Source: Rhodospirillaceae bacterium (GTDB lineage Bacteria; Pseudomonadota; Alphaproteobacteria; Rhodospirillales; JABHCV01). Taken from it: a stretch of DNA of 64,000 nt. A program made the translations under genes and the position numbers. Below the pieces are notes generated by a model. It had not been told where the DNA came from. It did no database searches and saw only the letters and a list, made by a program, of their open reading frames with translations. The stretch covers positions 112,291 through 176,290 of the forward strand of contig JABJHA010000008.1 of the NCBI GenBank assembly GCA_018662005.1, in the 5' to 3' direction. This document shows positions 45,415 through 55,226 of the stretch, piece after piece (the stretch's first letter is position 1; each line of letters opens with the position of its first letter).

Positions 45415-46716
45415 ATGGCTGATCTAAGAAACAACTTCCTTGGCATTAAATCTCCCAACCCGTTCTGGCTTGCCTCGGCGCCACCGACAGACCGCGAAAC
45501 CAACGTGGTGCGTGCTTTTAAGGCAGGTTGGGGCGGTGTTGTCTGGAAAACCCTTGGCGAAGAACCTCATGTGGTCAATGTCAACGGCCCGCGCTACGGA
45601 GCCCTTCATGGTGCTGATCGGCAGGTCATCGGCTTTAACAATATCGAGCTGATTTCCGACCGCCCGCTGGATGTCAATTTACAGGAAATCAAAAAGGTCA
45701 AACGCGAGTGGCCGGACAGGGCGCTGGTTGTTTCCCTTATGGTGCCGGTTACCGAAGCATCCTGGAAAGCCATTGTGCCGCTGGTTGAGGAAACCGAAGC
45801 GGATGGCATCGAACTTAATTTCGGCTGCCCGCACGGCATGTCCGAACGCGGCATGGGTGCGGCCATCGGCCAGGACCCTGAATACATTGAAAACATTGCC
45901 CGCTGGTGCAAGCAATCCACATCCATGCCGGTTATCGTCAAGCTGACGCCCAATATCACCGATATCCGCAACCCGGCTAAAGCGGCGCAAAAGGGTGGCG
46001 CCGACGCTGTCTCGCTGATCAACACCATCAATTCCATCATCGGCATTGATCTGGATGATATGGCCCCCAACCCCAGCACCGATGGCCAAGGTTCACACGG
46101 TGGCTATTGCGGCCCCGCCGTCAAGCCCATCGCCCTGAATATGGTTGCCGAAATTGCCCGTGATGCCGAAACCGCCAATTTGCCGATTTCCGCAATCGGT
46201 GGCATTTCCACATGGCGAGATGCGGCGGAATTTATCACCCTGGGTGCCGGCAATGTTCAGGTTTGCACCGCCGCCATGACCCATGGCTTCAAAATCGTCG
46301 AGGAAATGATCGATGGCCTGAACACCTGGATGGACAGCAAAGGCTATTCCAGTATTGATGATTTCAGGGGTGCGGCGGTTAAGAACGTCGTCGACTGGAA
46401 ATATCTGAACATGAACTACGTGGTCAAGGCGCGTATTGATCAGGATAAGTGCATCCAGTGTGGTCGCTGCCACATTGTTTGTGAGGACACATCCCATCAG
46501 GCCATCTCGATTGAAAAAGACGGGATCCGTTATTTCGATGTCAAGGATGAGGAATGCGTTGGTTGCAACCTGTGCGCCAGTATTTGCCCCGTCGAAGGTT
46601 GTATCGACATGGTACAGATGACCGAAGGGGACGACCCCCGCACCGGCAAGCCGATTGTCATGGAGTACGCCAACTGGACAACCCATCCCAACAATCCCAG
46701 CGCCGGCGAAAGTTAG
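45415..46716 (+). CDS. preA: NAD-dependent dihydropyrimidine dehydrogenase subunit PreA
   Basis: A 433-residue protein. The dihydroorotate-dehydrogenase-like FMN barrel (residues 1-310) has NPFWLASAPPT, ELNFGCPHGMSERGMG, VIVKLTPNITDI and ISAIGGISTW. Two 4Fe-4S ferredoxin motifs follow, CIQCGRCHIVC and CVGCNLCASICP. With PreT it reduces uracil and thymine to the 5,6-dihydro forms, step one of reductive pyrimidine breakdown. It starts 1 bp after preT. Its stop codon overlaps the stop of the converging diguanylate cyclase gene. Confidence 0.95.
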   Translation: MADLRNNFLGIKSPNPFWLASAPPTDRETNVVRAFKAGWGGVVWKTLGEEPHVVNVNGPRYGALHGADRQVIGFNNIELISDRPLDVNLQEIKKVKREWPDRALVVSLMVPVTEASWKAIVPLVEETEADGIELNFGCPHGMSERGMGAAIGQDPEYIENIARWCKQSTSMPVIVKLTPNITDIRNPAKAAQKGGADAVSLINTINSIIGIDLDDMAPNPSTDGQGSHGGYCGPAVKPIALNMVAEIARDAETANLPISAIGGISTWRDAAEFITLGAGNVQVCTAAMTHGFKIVEEMIDGLNTWMDSKGYSSIDDFRGAAVKNVVDWKYLNMNYVVKARIDQDKCIQCGRCHIVCEDTSHQAISIEKDGIRYFDVKDEECVGCNLCASICPVEGCIDMVQMTEGDDPRTGKPIVMEYANWTTHPNNPSAGES

Positions 46717-47645
46717 ATTTCCAGCTTCTTGTCCTGATACATGGCCTGATCGGCGATGTTGATCAGTTCTTCAATATCCGCTGAATCCTGCGGGTAGCGA
46801 CTAACGCCGATGCTGACGCTGACATCGTGATCCTTGCCATCGACGGTAAAGGGTTTATGGAAAACGCCTTGTAGTTTTTCGACCACCATATCCACCTCTG
46901 CCTCGGATTTAAAATCTTCCAGGATGGCGATAAATTCGTCGCCGCCGACACGGGCAACGGTATCAACACTGCGGATCGTGCGGGTCAGTCTTTCGGCAAT
47001 GGCTTTCAGTACCTTGTCTCCAACCACATGGCCAAAACTGTCATTAACCGGCTTGAATTTATTGAGATCCATAAAGATCAGGGCAATCATGGTTTTGTGG
47101 CGACTCGCCCGGGCAATGGCTTCATCCAGACAGGTTTTGAACAACGTCCTGTTGGGCAGGCCGGTCAACACATCAAAATGGGCAAGCTGACGGATACGGT
47201 CGATTTCTCTGCGGTTTTCGGTAATGTCCCTGACCGTGCCGGTAAACTTTATCGCCTCGCCATCTTCACCGAAAAGCACATCACCGGTTTCGCGAAGCCA
47301 CCTTATGGTGCCATTGGGCCAGATCACCCTGTACTCAATGTCCTGCGTATCTCGGCGCTTGATACATCTCTCTTCAGCTTCCTTGACCCGCTGCCTGTCT
47401 TCGGGATGAACGGCTTTGCCAAAAAGCTCATAGGACGGCGTAACCTCGCCCGGCTTATAGCCGAACATCGCGTATACCTCATCAGACCAATGCAAGGTTT
47501 CAGCCTCAAAAGATAAATCCCAGGTTCCGATATTGGAAAACGCCTGGCTTCTGCGATAACGCTCCAGTTCCTCCAACTCAGGCTTTTTACCATGCCAGCG
47601 CATCCAGCCGACGCACAACACAGCGCCGCAGACGAACCCAATCAT
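46713..47645 (-). CDS. PAS-GGDEF diguanylate cyclase
   Basis: A 310-residue protein. One N-terminal hydrophobic segment (residues 2-15) is followed by a PAS/PAC domain (about 35-140, with WDLSFEAETLHWSDEVYAMFGY and GTVRDITE) and a GGDEF domain (about 150-305). The active-site motif GGDEF is intact, and RSVD stands five residues before it, the spacing of the inhibitory I-site. It should make cyclic di-GMP and be product-inhibited. No EAL domain. Stand-alone gene; the signal is unknown. Confidence 0.93.
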   Translation of the reverse strand: MIGFVCGAVLCVGWMRWHGKKPELEELERYRRSQAFSNIGTWDLSFEAETLHWSDEVYAMFGYKPGEVTPSYELFGKAVHPEDRQRVKEAEERCIKRRDTQDIEYRVIWPNGTIRWLRETGDVLFGEDGEAIKFTGTVRDITENRREIDRIRQLAHFDVLTGLPNRTLFKTCLDEAIARASRHKTMIALIFMDLNKFKPVNDSFGHVVGDKVLKAIAERLTRTIRSVDTVARVGGDEFIAILEDFKSEAEVDMVVEKLQGVFHKPFTVDGKDHDVSVSIGVSRYPQDSADIEELINIADQAMYQDKKLEI

Positions 47646-47681
47646 GACAAGAAAAAGTTAAACATCATTGCGTCGATTATC

Positions 47682-48485
47682 TTATTTGTTCGTTTTGGTG
47701 GTTAATAAAAAATTGGCAAACTCCGCGAAGCCGGTGCCGCCTGATCCTTGGGTTACCCATGCCGGTTCGGTGCTTAATTGCCCTTCAAATTCCATAACGT
47801 TGGCAACACCGACCGACAGTGGAAAGAAGGCAAACATCGGTTGATCGTTGGGGGAATCGCCAACAAAAGCAATGCTCTGGGCTTCTTTGTCTATATCAAT
47901 TTGAAAAATTTCAGCCAGGGCGGTTCGGGTCATCGCCAGTTTGTCGTAATTTCCAAACCAGCCATTGACATGGATCGAACTGACCTTGGCGATCGCGCCT
48001 TCCTCTTCAAAAATAGCGACGATGCGGGCAATATCTTCGGGCCCAAGGGCGTCAACATCTTCACAAAAATCGACCGCCAGATCGGCCTCGCGGTATGCCT
48101 GATCGGCTGAAATCGCCGCCCCGGGCACCTCCCTTAATATGCGCCCGCCAATCTGTTGCAGCTTGATTTGATCCTGCTGACGTTCGGCGTCACTGCGCCA
48201 GTAGCGGCGAACCATCTTGCGGGCGGCATCGTCATAATGAAAATAAAAAGCGCCGTTTTCGCCGACCACACCGTCAACCGGCCACATGCGGGCAATATGA
48301 TCGCACCACCCGGCCGGGCGACCGGTAATCGGCATGACAATAAACCCCTGCCTGCGAAGGGCTTCCATGGCCCCGTATGCATCCGCCCCCAGACGGCCTT
48401 GCCAGGTCAGGGTATCGTCAATATCGCACAGCACGACCTTGATGGCCTTTAGGACATCCGGCGTACACTCTTTCAAAGGCTGCAT
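47682..48485 (-). CDS. HAD-superfamily IIB phosphatase
   Basis: A 267-residue HAD hydrolase of the Cof/sucrose-phosphatase type. Motif I is VVLCDIDDTLTW, motif II VMPITGRPAGW, and the C-terminal motif FVGDSPNDQPMF. The type IIB cap lies between. Relatives dephosphorylate sugar phosphates such as trehalose 6-phosphate or mannosyl-3-phosphoglycerate. No sugar-phosphate synthase is next to it, so the substrate stays open. Confidence 0.85.
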   Translation of the reverse strand: MQPLKECTPDVLKAIKVVLCDIDDTLTWQGRLGADAYGAMEALRRQGFIVMPITGRPAGWCDHIARMWPVDGVVGENGAFYFHYDDAARKMVRRYWRSDAERQQDQIKLQQIGGRILREVPGAAISADQAYREADLAVDFCEDVDALGPEDIARIVAIFEEEGAIAKVSSIHVNGWFGNYDKLAMTRTALAEIFQIDIDKEAQSIAFVGDSPNDQPMFAFFPLSVGVANVMEFEGQLSTEPAWVTQGSGGTGFAEFANFLLTTKTNK

Positions 48486-48545
48486 AGAGTCTTTTCCCGC
48501 GACTGGTTATGAATGAGAGAATACTAACGAAGATCGGCGCTTGCC

Positions 48546-48893
48546 TCAAAGACTGAGTAAGGCATAGGCAGCAATCACGGTCGCAGCACTGGCCAGACCA
48601 TAACAGACAATACTCACCAGACCATCTTCACGGACGCCGAAGTCATGGGCGGTGATGCGCAACCTGTGGGCGGCGTGCCAGGCAGGCAGGAAGATGGTCA
48701 GGAAGACGACCCCTTTTGCGATGGGATTTTCGATCAGACCCGACAGGCGCTCGTAGGATAGGGCCTCTGGCGGCAAAAAGCCGAAGGACAGCGCCAACCC
48801 GGTGATAACAATCATCACCGGCGTGACGAAGGCGGCAAAAGTGCCACCAGCGGCGAACAGCGACCAGACGATGGGTTTATTGGAACGGGCCAT
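48546..48893 (-). CDS. frdD: Fumarate reductase membrane subunit FrdD
   Basis: A 115-residue protein with three membrane helices. It begins RSNKPIVWSLFAAGG and has the family motif LPAWHAAHRLRITAHDFGV. With FrdC it anchors the FrdAB complex and handles the quinone. It starts 2 bp after frdC and ends the operon. Confidence 0.92.
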   Translation of the reverse strand: MARSNKPIVWSLFAAGGTFAAFVTPVMIVITGLALSFGFLPPEALSYERLSGLIENPIAKGVVFLTIFLPAWHAAHRLRITAHDFGVREDGLVSIVCYGLASAATVIAAYALLSL

Positions 48894-48895
48894 GG

Positions 48896-49285
48896 TTACA
48901 CCCCCGCCAGGAAAAGAAGCAGCGCCGAAACCACGATCCAGCCGGCGTAGTGGGCACCGATAATGACGCTTCCGGGAACCTGGGTATCGCCAAATTGCAA
49001 CGGCATCGCCTTGGGCGTGACGTTGAACCAGGTCGTCGTGTGGTAAAGAGCAAATGCCAGGGCGAGCAGATGGAAGACGATACTGACGGGTGTTTGAATG
49101 GCTTCAAGGAAACCGGCCCAGGCTTCAGCGCCTTCCGACAGGCGCAGCAATCCAACAACAACGACCCCGGTGTAAGCACCGATCAGCACACAGCTGACTT
49201 CACGCGCCATGTAGCGAATATAGCGCGGCTGGGCGAGCCACCATGAGGTGGAGGAAATCGTGCGGATATATGGATTGCGGCTCAT
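48896..49285 (-). CDS. frdC: Fumarate reductase membrane subunit FrdC
   Basis: A 129-residue protein with three membrane helices. It starts [21 protein letters not shown] and has YMAREVSCVLIG, FHLLALAFALYHTTTWF and a final GAHYAGWIVVSALLLFL. This is the E. coli-type two-anchor arrangement without haem (type D). It overlaps frdB by 4 bp. Confidence 0.92.
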   Translation of the reverse strand: MSRNPYIRTISSTSWWLAQPRYIRYMAREVSCVLIGAYTGVVVVGLLRLSEGAEAWAGFLEAIQTPVSIVFHLLALAFALYHTTTWFNVTPKAMPLQFGDTQVPGSVIIGAHYAGWIVVSALLLFLAGV

Positions 49286-50025
49286 TTATCCCTCCCCGGC
49301 GTGATCAGGTCCTGAAAATAGTCGAGCGTACTGGCGATCTTGGTCTGCTGGATGGCCCCGGCAGGGTCAACGTGTTCCGGGCAAACTTCCGAGCAGGCCC
49401 CAACAAAACTGCACTCCCAAATGCCTTCGTTGCTGGCGACAACATCGGCGCGGACTGAACGTCCGACATCACGGGAATCCAGATTATACCGATGCGCCAG
49501 CGCCAGCGCCGCCGGTCCGACAAACCCCTCGTTATGTGCGTACTGTGGACACGCGGAGTAACACAGCGTGCAGTTGATACATAAGGTGTACTGCTTGAAC
49601 TTTTTAAGCTGGGCCGGGGATTGCAGGTACGAACCATCCTCGAGCGCTTTTTGCTCTACCGGAACAAGGTAGGGCTTGACGCTGCCCAGCTTGTTCATGA
49701 AATCATCCATGACAACGACCAGATCACGCTCAATGGGGAAATTTGCCAAAGGCTCGACCCGGATTTTGTCGGGCAGGTCGCGGATAAACGACTTGCACGA
49801 CAAAGTCGGCTCGCCATTGATCATCATGCCGCAGCTGCCGCAAACGGCCATGTGACAGGACCAGCGGTGACTTAAGGTTCGATCCAGTTCGTCCTTGACG
49901 TAGTTGACGGCGTCGAGCACGACCCAGTCTTCCGGACAGGGCACCTGATATGTCTGGAAATGAGGTTCGCTGTCCTTATCCGGATCATAGCGCAGGATTT
50001 CAAGCTCGATTAACCGTTCGCTCAT
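49282..50025 (-). CDS. frdB: Fumarate reductase iron-sulphur subunit
   Basis: A 247-residue protein with a plant-type 2Fe-2S cluster region ([12 protein letters not shown] and a later Cys), then two ferredoxin motifs, [12 protein letters not shown] and [11 protein letters not shown]. These carry the 2Fe-2S, 4Fe-4S and 3Fe-4S centres between FrdA and the quinone site. It overlaps frdA and frdC by 4 bp each, so the four genes form a tight operon. Confidence 0.94.
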   Translation of the reverse strand: MSERLIELEILRYDPDKDSEPHFQTYQVPCPEDWVVLDAVNYVKDELDRTLSHRWSCHMAVCGSCGMMINGEPTLSCKSFIRDLPDKIRVEPLANFPIERDLVVVMDDFMNKLGSVKPYLVPVEQKALEDGSYLQSPAQLKKFKQYTLCINCTLCYSACPQYAHNEGFVGPAALALAHRYNLDSRDVGRSVRADVVASNEGIWECSFVGACSEVCPEHVDPAGAIQQTKIASTLDYFQDLITPGRDK

Positions 50026-51776
50026 TTCTGTTTGCCCCCGTAAACCCGTTCGCCGGGTTGCGAACGTGTGATGATGACATCGCGGTAATCGATGCGCGGG
50101 TCGGCGCTGACATCGTAGTAGGCAAGAGAATGCTTGAGGAAGTTGTCATCGTCACGCTGTTCAAAATCGAGGCGCTGGTGAGAACCGCGCGACTCTTTAC
50201 GTTCGAGAGCGGAGACGGCGATGGCCCCGGCGACGTCAATCATCGCACCCAGTTCCAGCGCCTGGATCAGGTCCGTATTGTAGACGTTGCTTTTGTCTTC
50301 CAGTTCAATGTTTGCAAAACGGTGACGGATGCCGACAAGCGTGGAACACGTTTGGCTCAGGGATTCTTCGGTCCGGTAGATGCCGGCCCCGGCTTCCATG
50401 GTTGTGTTCATTTCCCGGCGCAGGCCCGAAACGCTCTCGCCGCCGCCAGCGCTTTGATACAACCGGGTTACCCTGTCTTGAGCGCTTTGTGCCTGCTGAC
50501 GGATGTCCGCTTCATCAACGTGGGATGTTTCCGCTGCCGCCAGTTTAGCGGCTGCCAGTCCGGCCCGTTTGCCAAAGACCAGAAGTTCGGTCAGTGAATT
50601 GGAACCCAGACGGTTAGCGCCGTTGATGCTGACACAGGCGCATTCACCGGCAACGAACAAACCCGTCAGGCTGGTCTTGGCATCAATGTCGCTGTCAATG
50701 CCGCCCATCGTGTAATGGACAACCGGACGCACCGGGATGGGTTCATGGACAGGATCAACGCCGACATAACTGATCGCCAAATCACGAACCAGAGGCAGCC
50801 GTTCGTCGATTTTCTTTTCGCCCAGATGGCGAATATCCAGATGGACAACGTCACCATGTGGCCCGCTAATGGTTCGCCCCTTTTGCTGCTCATGCCAGAA
50901 CGCCTGACTTAAGCGATCACGGGGACCAAGCTCCATAGCCTTCTTGCGCGGCCATGGATCGGGCGGGCCCAGATTGTAATCCTGCAAATAACGATAACCA
51001 TCCTTGTTGACCAGAATACCGCCTTCCCCGCGAGAGCCCTCGGTAATCAGAATGCCGGTGCCGGGAAGTCCTGTCGGATGATACTGGACGAACTCCATAT
51101 CCTTCAAAGCGACCCCGGCCCGGTAAGCCATGGCCATGCCGTCGCCGGTTTTAATGGCGCCATTTGTTGTAAACGGGAATATCCGCCCGGCCCCACCGGT
51201 GGCGATAATCACCGCCTTAGCCCTGAACAGCCGCAATTGCCCGCTGCGCATTTCAATGGCAGCGACACCACGGGCATGGCCATCCACGACCAGAAGGTCA
51301 GTCGAATAAAATTCATCATATCGTTCGATAGAGGGGTATTTAAGCGAGGTCTGGAAAAGCGTGTGGAGCATGTGAAAGCCGGTCTTATCAGCCGCGTACC
51401 AGGTTCGCTCGACCTTCATGCCGCCAAACGGGCGCACCGAAACGCTGCCGTCCGCCTCGCGACTCCAGGGACAACCCCAATGTTCCAATTGGGTAAGTTC
51501 CCTGGGCGCTTCCTTGACGAACAAATCGACCGCGTCCTGGTCGCACAGCCAATCGCCACCGGCCACCGTGTCGTTGAAATGATTTTCAAAACTGTCTTCA
51601 TCCTTGGCGACCCCGGCAGCACCGCCTTCAGCTGCGACAGTATGACTGCGCATGGGATAGACCTTGGACAACAAGGCAATTTTAACATCAGGACTGGTTT
51701 CGGCGATGGCAATGGCAGCCCGAAGCCCGGCGCCACCCGCACCGATAATAACAACATCTGTCGTTATCATTTCCAT
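50022..51776 (-). CDS. frdA: Fumarate reductase flavoprotein subunit
   Basis: A 584-residue flavoprotein. It has the FAD-binding [19 protein letters not shown], the covalent-flavin His in [14 protein letters not shown], the active-site [23 protein letters not shown], and [23 protein letters not shown] chose the ATG at 51776 with GGAG eight bases upstream; a TTG six codons earlier is less likely. With FrdBCD it reduces fumarate with quinol. Gene order frdABCD and an FNR-type box upstream argue for fumarate respiration rather than succinate oxidation. Confidence 0.94.
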   Translation of the reverse strand: MEMITTDVVIIGAGGAGLRAAIAIAETSPDVKIALLSKVYPMRSHTVAAEGGAAGVAKDEDSFENHFNDTVAGGDWLCDQDAVDLFVKEAPRELTQLEHWGCPWSREADGSVSVRPFGGMKVERTWYAADKTGFHMLHTLFQTSLKYPSIERYDEFYSTDLLVVDGHARGVAAIEMRSGQLRLFRAKAVIIATGGAGRIFPFTTNGAIKTGDGMAMAYRAGVALKDMEFVQYHPTGLPGTGILITEGSRGEGGILVNKDGYRYLQDYNLGPPDPWPRKKAMELGPRDRLSQAFWHEQQKGRTISGPHGDVVHLDIRHLGEKKIDERLPLVRDLAISYVGVDPVHEPIPVRPVVHYTMGGIDSDIDAKTSLTGLFVAGECACVSINGANRLGSNSLTELLVFGKRAGLAAAKLAAAETSHVDEADIRQQAQSAQDRVTRLYQSAGGGESVSGLRREMNTTMEAGAGIYRTEESLSQTCSTLVGIRHRFANIELEDKSNVYNTDLIQALELGAMIDVAGAIAVSALERKESRGSHQRLDFEQRDDDNFLKHSLAYYDVSADPRIDYRDVIITRSQPGERVYGGKQK

Positions 51777-51842
51777 AACAACTGCTCCGGACAATTAGAT
51801 ACATGAACGCCCTAACCGTAGGGTAGGGGTCAAAATAATGAA

Positions 51843-51856
51843 ATGATGTGCATCAA
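51843..51856. promoter_or_regulatory. FNR/FixK-type box upstream of frdABCD
   Basis: ATGATGTGCATCAA matches the palindrome TTGAT-N4-ATCAA at nine of ten defined bases (on the minus strand TTGAT then GCAC then ATCAT). It lies 67 bp upstream of the frdA start, a position suited to oxygen-responsive activation. Confidence 0.65.
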
Positions 51857-51887
51857 ATTAAAAAATAAATATCGGGCGAAGGATTCT

Positions 51888-54182
51888 TCAGCTTGCCCTA
51901 ACGACGCGATCAGGCGGCAATATTACAGTCACTGTTGTGCCTTCATCCTTTTCGCTTTTTATGGAGAACGTGCCGCCGTGCAAATCGACCAGTGAATTGG
52001 TCAATGGCAATCCAAGTCCCGTCCCTTCTTCTTTACGGTTAAGACCACCGTCAACCTGACCGAATTCACGCATCGCCGTCTGCAAACCCTTGTCATCCAT
52101 GCCAATCCCGGTGTCTTTGACCGACATCATCATGCCGCCATCATTGTTGATACGGGCGCTCAGGGTGACGCTTCCGCCGGGCTTGGTAAACTTGACGCCA
52201 TTACTCAACAGATTCAGCAGGATTTGCTTCATGCGGCGTTCGTCGACGAAAACGTTGGGAAACTCCGAATCGATATCTGTAATCAGGGAAACCTTGCCGC
52301 TGTTTGCCCTTGGGGTGATCAGGCGTACGGTTGATTTGGCCAGATGTATGAAGGAAATCTCTTCTTCCTGAAGGTGAACTTTTCCGGCCTCAATGGCCGA
52401 CATGTCGAGGATATCGTTGATCAAATTGAGTAAATGATTGCCCGATTCATTAATATCACCCGCATATTCCATGTACTTGTCATTTTCCAGCGGACCGAAG
52501 AGCTGCCCCAGAATGGCTTGCGAAAAGCCAATGATCGCATTGAGCGGGGTACGCAGCTCGTGGCTCATATTGGCTAACAGTTCGGTCTTGGCCCGGTTGG
52601 CCAGTTCGGCACGCCGGGTTGCTTTTAGCAGGTTGTATTCGGCCTCTTTCCTTACGGAAATATCTTCGTGGGTTGCGACAAAATGCGTGATCTCGCCGTC
52701 TTCGCTCTTGATGGGCGAAATATTGGCGTTGGCCCAAAACAAAGTGCCGTCCTTGCGCGTATCCTGAATTTCGCCACGCCAGGTTTCGCCGTTGGTAATG
52801 GTTTCCCAGATTTCCTTGTGGACATACGGGGCCGTTTCAGCGGATTTCAAAATACGCGGGTTTTGGCCAACGGCTTCGTCTGTCTCAAAAAGGGTCATCT
52901 TGGTGAAGATGTCGTTGACGTATTGGATATTTCCCTGATTGTCGGTGATAAACACCATGCTGGGGTTTTGTTGAATGGCCGATGACAGAACACGCAATTG
53001 ATCATTTGCTTTTTTGATACGATCCTCGGCTTCAATTTGCTGGGTGATGTTGGTCCCGATGCCCCGGTAACCAATAAACACACCCTTTTCGTCAAAAGCC
53101 GGTTTTCCACTGATGCGAATGTGTGTTATCCCGCCTTCATTGTTCTTCATTTGGTAACAGAAATCCCGGAATGGCCGCTGATTTTGCAAATCATCCATGT
53201 GCTGGATGCGGATTTCATCATCATCGTCGGAAAAAAATTCGTTGCGATGGCGACCGATAACGGAATCCAGATCAAGTGCGCCATGAGTCTTGGCGGTATG
53301 AGAAATATAGGTGAAGCGAAGCTCCGCATCCATTTCCCACATCCAGTCTGATCCGGCTTCTGCAATGTCGCGCAGTCTATCTTCGCTTTCTGCGAGTTGT
53401 TTTTCCGTGCGTTTATGCTCTTCAATTCTATCGCTCAGTTTTTGGGTGCGATCCAGTACCCGGCTTTCCAATTCATCGTTCAGATCACGAACTTCGGTAA
53501 AACTGTCATAGAGTTTTTTTTGCATGTTGTTAAAGGCATCGACGAGTTCATCAATTTCATCGTGCTGATTAAGCAATGCCCCGCGCTCGACAGTCACAGG
53601 ATCGGGCTTTATAGAAAAATCGAAGCCACGGGTAGCATTGGCGATGACGTCCAGATGACGGGTCAGCAACCAATAGACAAGGCTATACATGAAGACCGCG
53701 ACCAGAAATGTCTTGATGGCGTTTGAAACGAGGATCAGCCAAACCCTGTCGAAAACACGACCGTAAACTTCACTGAGGCCCGCCGTGACTTCCAGGACAC
53801 CTATGTCATGAACGGCGCCACGAAATTTATAACTCAGGGGATATTCTCTTATAATCACGTTTTCATCATTGACGATGCCTTGGGCGGCCAGGACAACGCC
53901 ATTTTCATCGCGGATTTCCGAATGAATGAAATTGGGAAATTCAATAATCCCGCCGATGAGCAAGTCCAGCCTTCCGGTGTCGGCCTCCCAGACATTTTCG
54001 GAGACCGAATTAATGTAACTTTTTTCCACCTGATCGAAACGCATCTCGATGGCGCTGATATCACGGCCATATTCCGTATAAAGCTGTATGGCCGTCGTCA
54101 CGATTGTGATCAGCGAGGAAAACACGACCATAGCCGCGATGATCTTCCAGGCGATTTTGTTTGGGTGGGAAAGATTCAACAT
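51888..54182 (-). CDS. Membrane PAS-domain sensor histidine kinase
   Basis: A 764-residue kinase. Membrane helices at about residues 12-33 and 155-175 flank a periplasmic sensor region. A HAMP domain and coiled coil follow, then two PAS/PAC domains (about 270-385 and 395-510, with GYRGIGTNITQQIEAEDRI and FVATHEDISVRKEAE). The HisKA phospho-acceptor is His541 in NMSHELRTPLNAI, and the ATPase has SNGVKF, DTGIGM and GTGLGLPLT. There is no receiver domain and no adjacent response regulator. The gene starts 15 bp after a periplasmic binding-protein gene, which may be its ligand-binding partner. Confidence 0.92.
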   Translation of the reverse strand: MLNLSHPNKIAWKIIAAMVVFSSLITIVTTAIQLYTEYGRDISAIEMRFDQVEKSYINSVSENVWEADTGRLDLLIGGIIEFPNFIHSEIRDENGVVLAAQGIVNDENVIIREYPLSYKFRGAVHDIGVLEVTAGLSEVYGRVFDRVWLILVSNAIKTFLVAVFMYSLVYWLLTRHLDVIANATRGFDFSIKPDPVTVERGALLNQHDEIDELVDAFNNMQKKLYDSFTEVRDLNDELESRVLDRTQKLSDRIEEHKRTEKQLAESEDRLRDIAEAGSDWMWEMDAELRFTYISHTAKTHGALDLDSVIGRHRNEFFSDDDDEIRIQHMDDLQNQRPFRDFCYQMKNNEGGITHIRISGKPAFDEKGVFIGYRGIGTNITQQIEAEDRIKKANDQLRVLSSAIQQNPSMVFITDNQGNIQYVNDIFTKMTLFETDEAVGQNPRILKSAETAPYVHKEIWETITNGETWRGEIQDTRKDGTLFWANANISPIKSEDGEITHFVATHEDISVRKEAEYNLLKATRRAELANRAKTELLANMSHELRTPLNAIIGFSQAILGQLFGPLENDKYMEYAGDINESGNHLLNLINDILDMSAIEAGKVHLQEEEISFIHLAKSTVRLITPRANSGKVSLITDIDSEFPNVFVDERRMKQILLNLLSNGVKFTKPGGSVTLSARINNDGGMMMSVKDTGIGMDDKGLQTAMREFGQVDGGLNRKEEGTGLGLPLTNSLVDLHGGTFSIKSEKDEGTTVTVILPPDRVVRAS

Positions 54183-54197
54183 GATGTTGTCGGGCGA

Positions 54198-54944
54198 CTA
54201 ACGACCTGCCTCGCTTAAAGGGGTCAATATTTCGTCAAATATTTTTCGGTATGTTCCATCGGCCTTCATATCCTTCAGCGCCTGGGCCAATTTAGGCACC
54301 AGGTGGGCATGTTCCTTGTGCATGTACATGTACATGTCGACACTGGCCAGGGGCGGCTCATGGACTTTCACCTTAACGCCGGTGCTGGCGGCCCGTGAAA
54401 AACCCTGCCAGCGTTCATAAAGCACAACATCGAGCCGTTTTTTGTCCAGCATGGTGAACATCTGCGAGGGTTCCTTGAGCGTGGTGCTTTCCTGCTCTGC
54501 AACCAGATTGCGCTCGAAAATCTGCCAACCGTTGATATAGCCGACAACGTAAGGAAGCAGGCTGTCCCAGCTGTCTGTTGTTAAATCGAGACCACGGGAA
54601 TAGGCGACAAAATCATTCTCGATCAGGCGTTCGGGAATGCGCACCAGATTGGGAAATTTTTTTTCCAGTCCGGCAATTCGCATGGCGACACCATGATCGA
54701 CATTATTATTGGCGTTAAGCAGGGCGCGCGCCGACGCTTCATAGATTTCAACCTTGCCTTTAAGGCCGATGCGACGAAAAACCTCGGCAACGACCCTGTC
54801 CTGAAAGCCATCGCGGGCACTGGTGGCGTAGGGGGGGCCGGTGCTGGTATTTAAGATATAAACTTGCTCATCAGCGTGCGCACCGGGAATGTTCGCAACG
54901 ATGAAAACAAACAGAGAAAACGCCAAAAAATTTCGATTAAACAA
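54198..54944 (-). CDS. Periplasmic solute-binding protein (family 3), paired with the kinase gene
   Basis: A 248-residue exported protein of the amino-acid-type SBP_bac_3 fold. The start is TTG at 54944, with GGAG seven bases upstream. It gives a clean signal peptide FNRNFLAFSLFVFIVANIPG with cleavage after AHA; a longer ATG start at 55010 would bury this signal behind 22 polar residues. The mature protein has TGPPYATSARDGFQDRVVAEVFRRIGLKG and a C-terminal ADGTYRKIFDEIL. No permease or ATPase gene is nearby, and the kinase gene follows by 15 bp, so a sensing rather than transport role is likely. Confidence 0.8.
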   Translation of the reverse strand: MFNRNFLAFSLFVFIVANIPGAHADEQVYILNTSTGPPYATSARDGFQDRVVAEVFRRIGLKGKVEIYEASARALLNANNNVDHGVAMRIAGLEKKFPNLVRIPERLIENDFVAYSRGLDLTTDSWDSLLPYVVGYINGWQIFERNLVAEQESTTLKEPSQMFTMLDKKRLDVVLYERWQGFSRAASTGVKVKVHEPPLASVDMYMYMHKEHAHLVPKLAQALKDMKADGTYRKIFDEILTPLSEAGR

Positions 54945-55226
54945 GTAAATTCTCCAGCTGCAAGGCGATATCCCCCTGATATCTCCGGTGCCAGATGTGA
55001 CAGTATACACACAACACAGGTTGGAGAATACCGATCTGAATTTACGTAATTCTGGCCCCAGGACACCTTTATATTACAATAGATTTATATTAACGGGGTT
55101 CTTCAATCAACCGGGTAGCAAATTATTAACCAATTTTCCCGATACTTTCTGCCCTGACCAACACGCATGGGGAAATTATTGGCGTGATTGGCAACGGAAA
55201 CGTTAATCAGCGAGAAAGGGCCTCGC

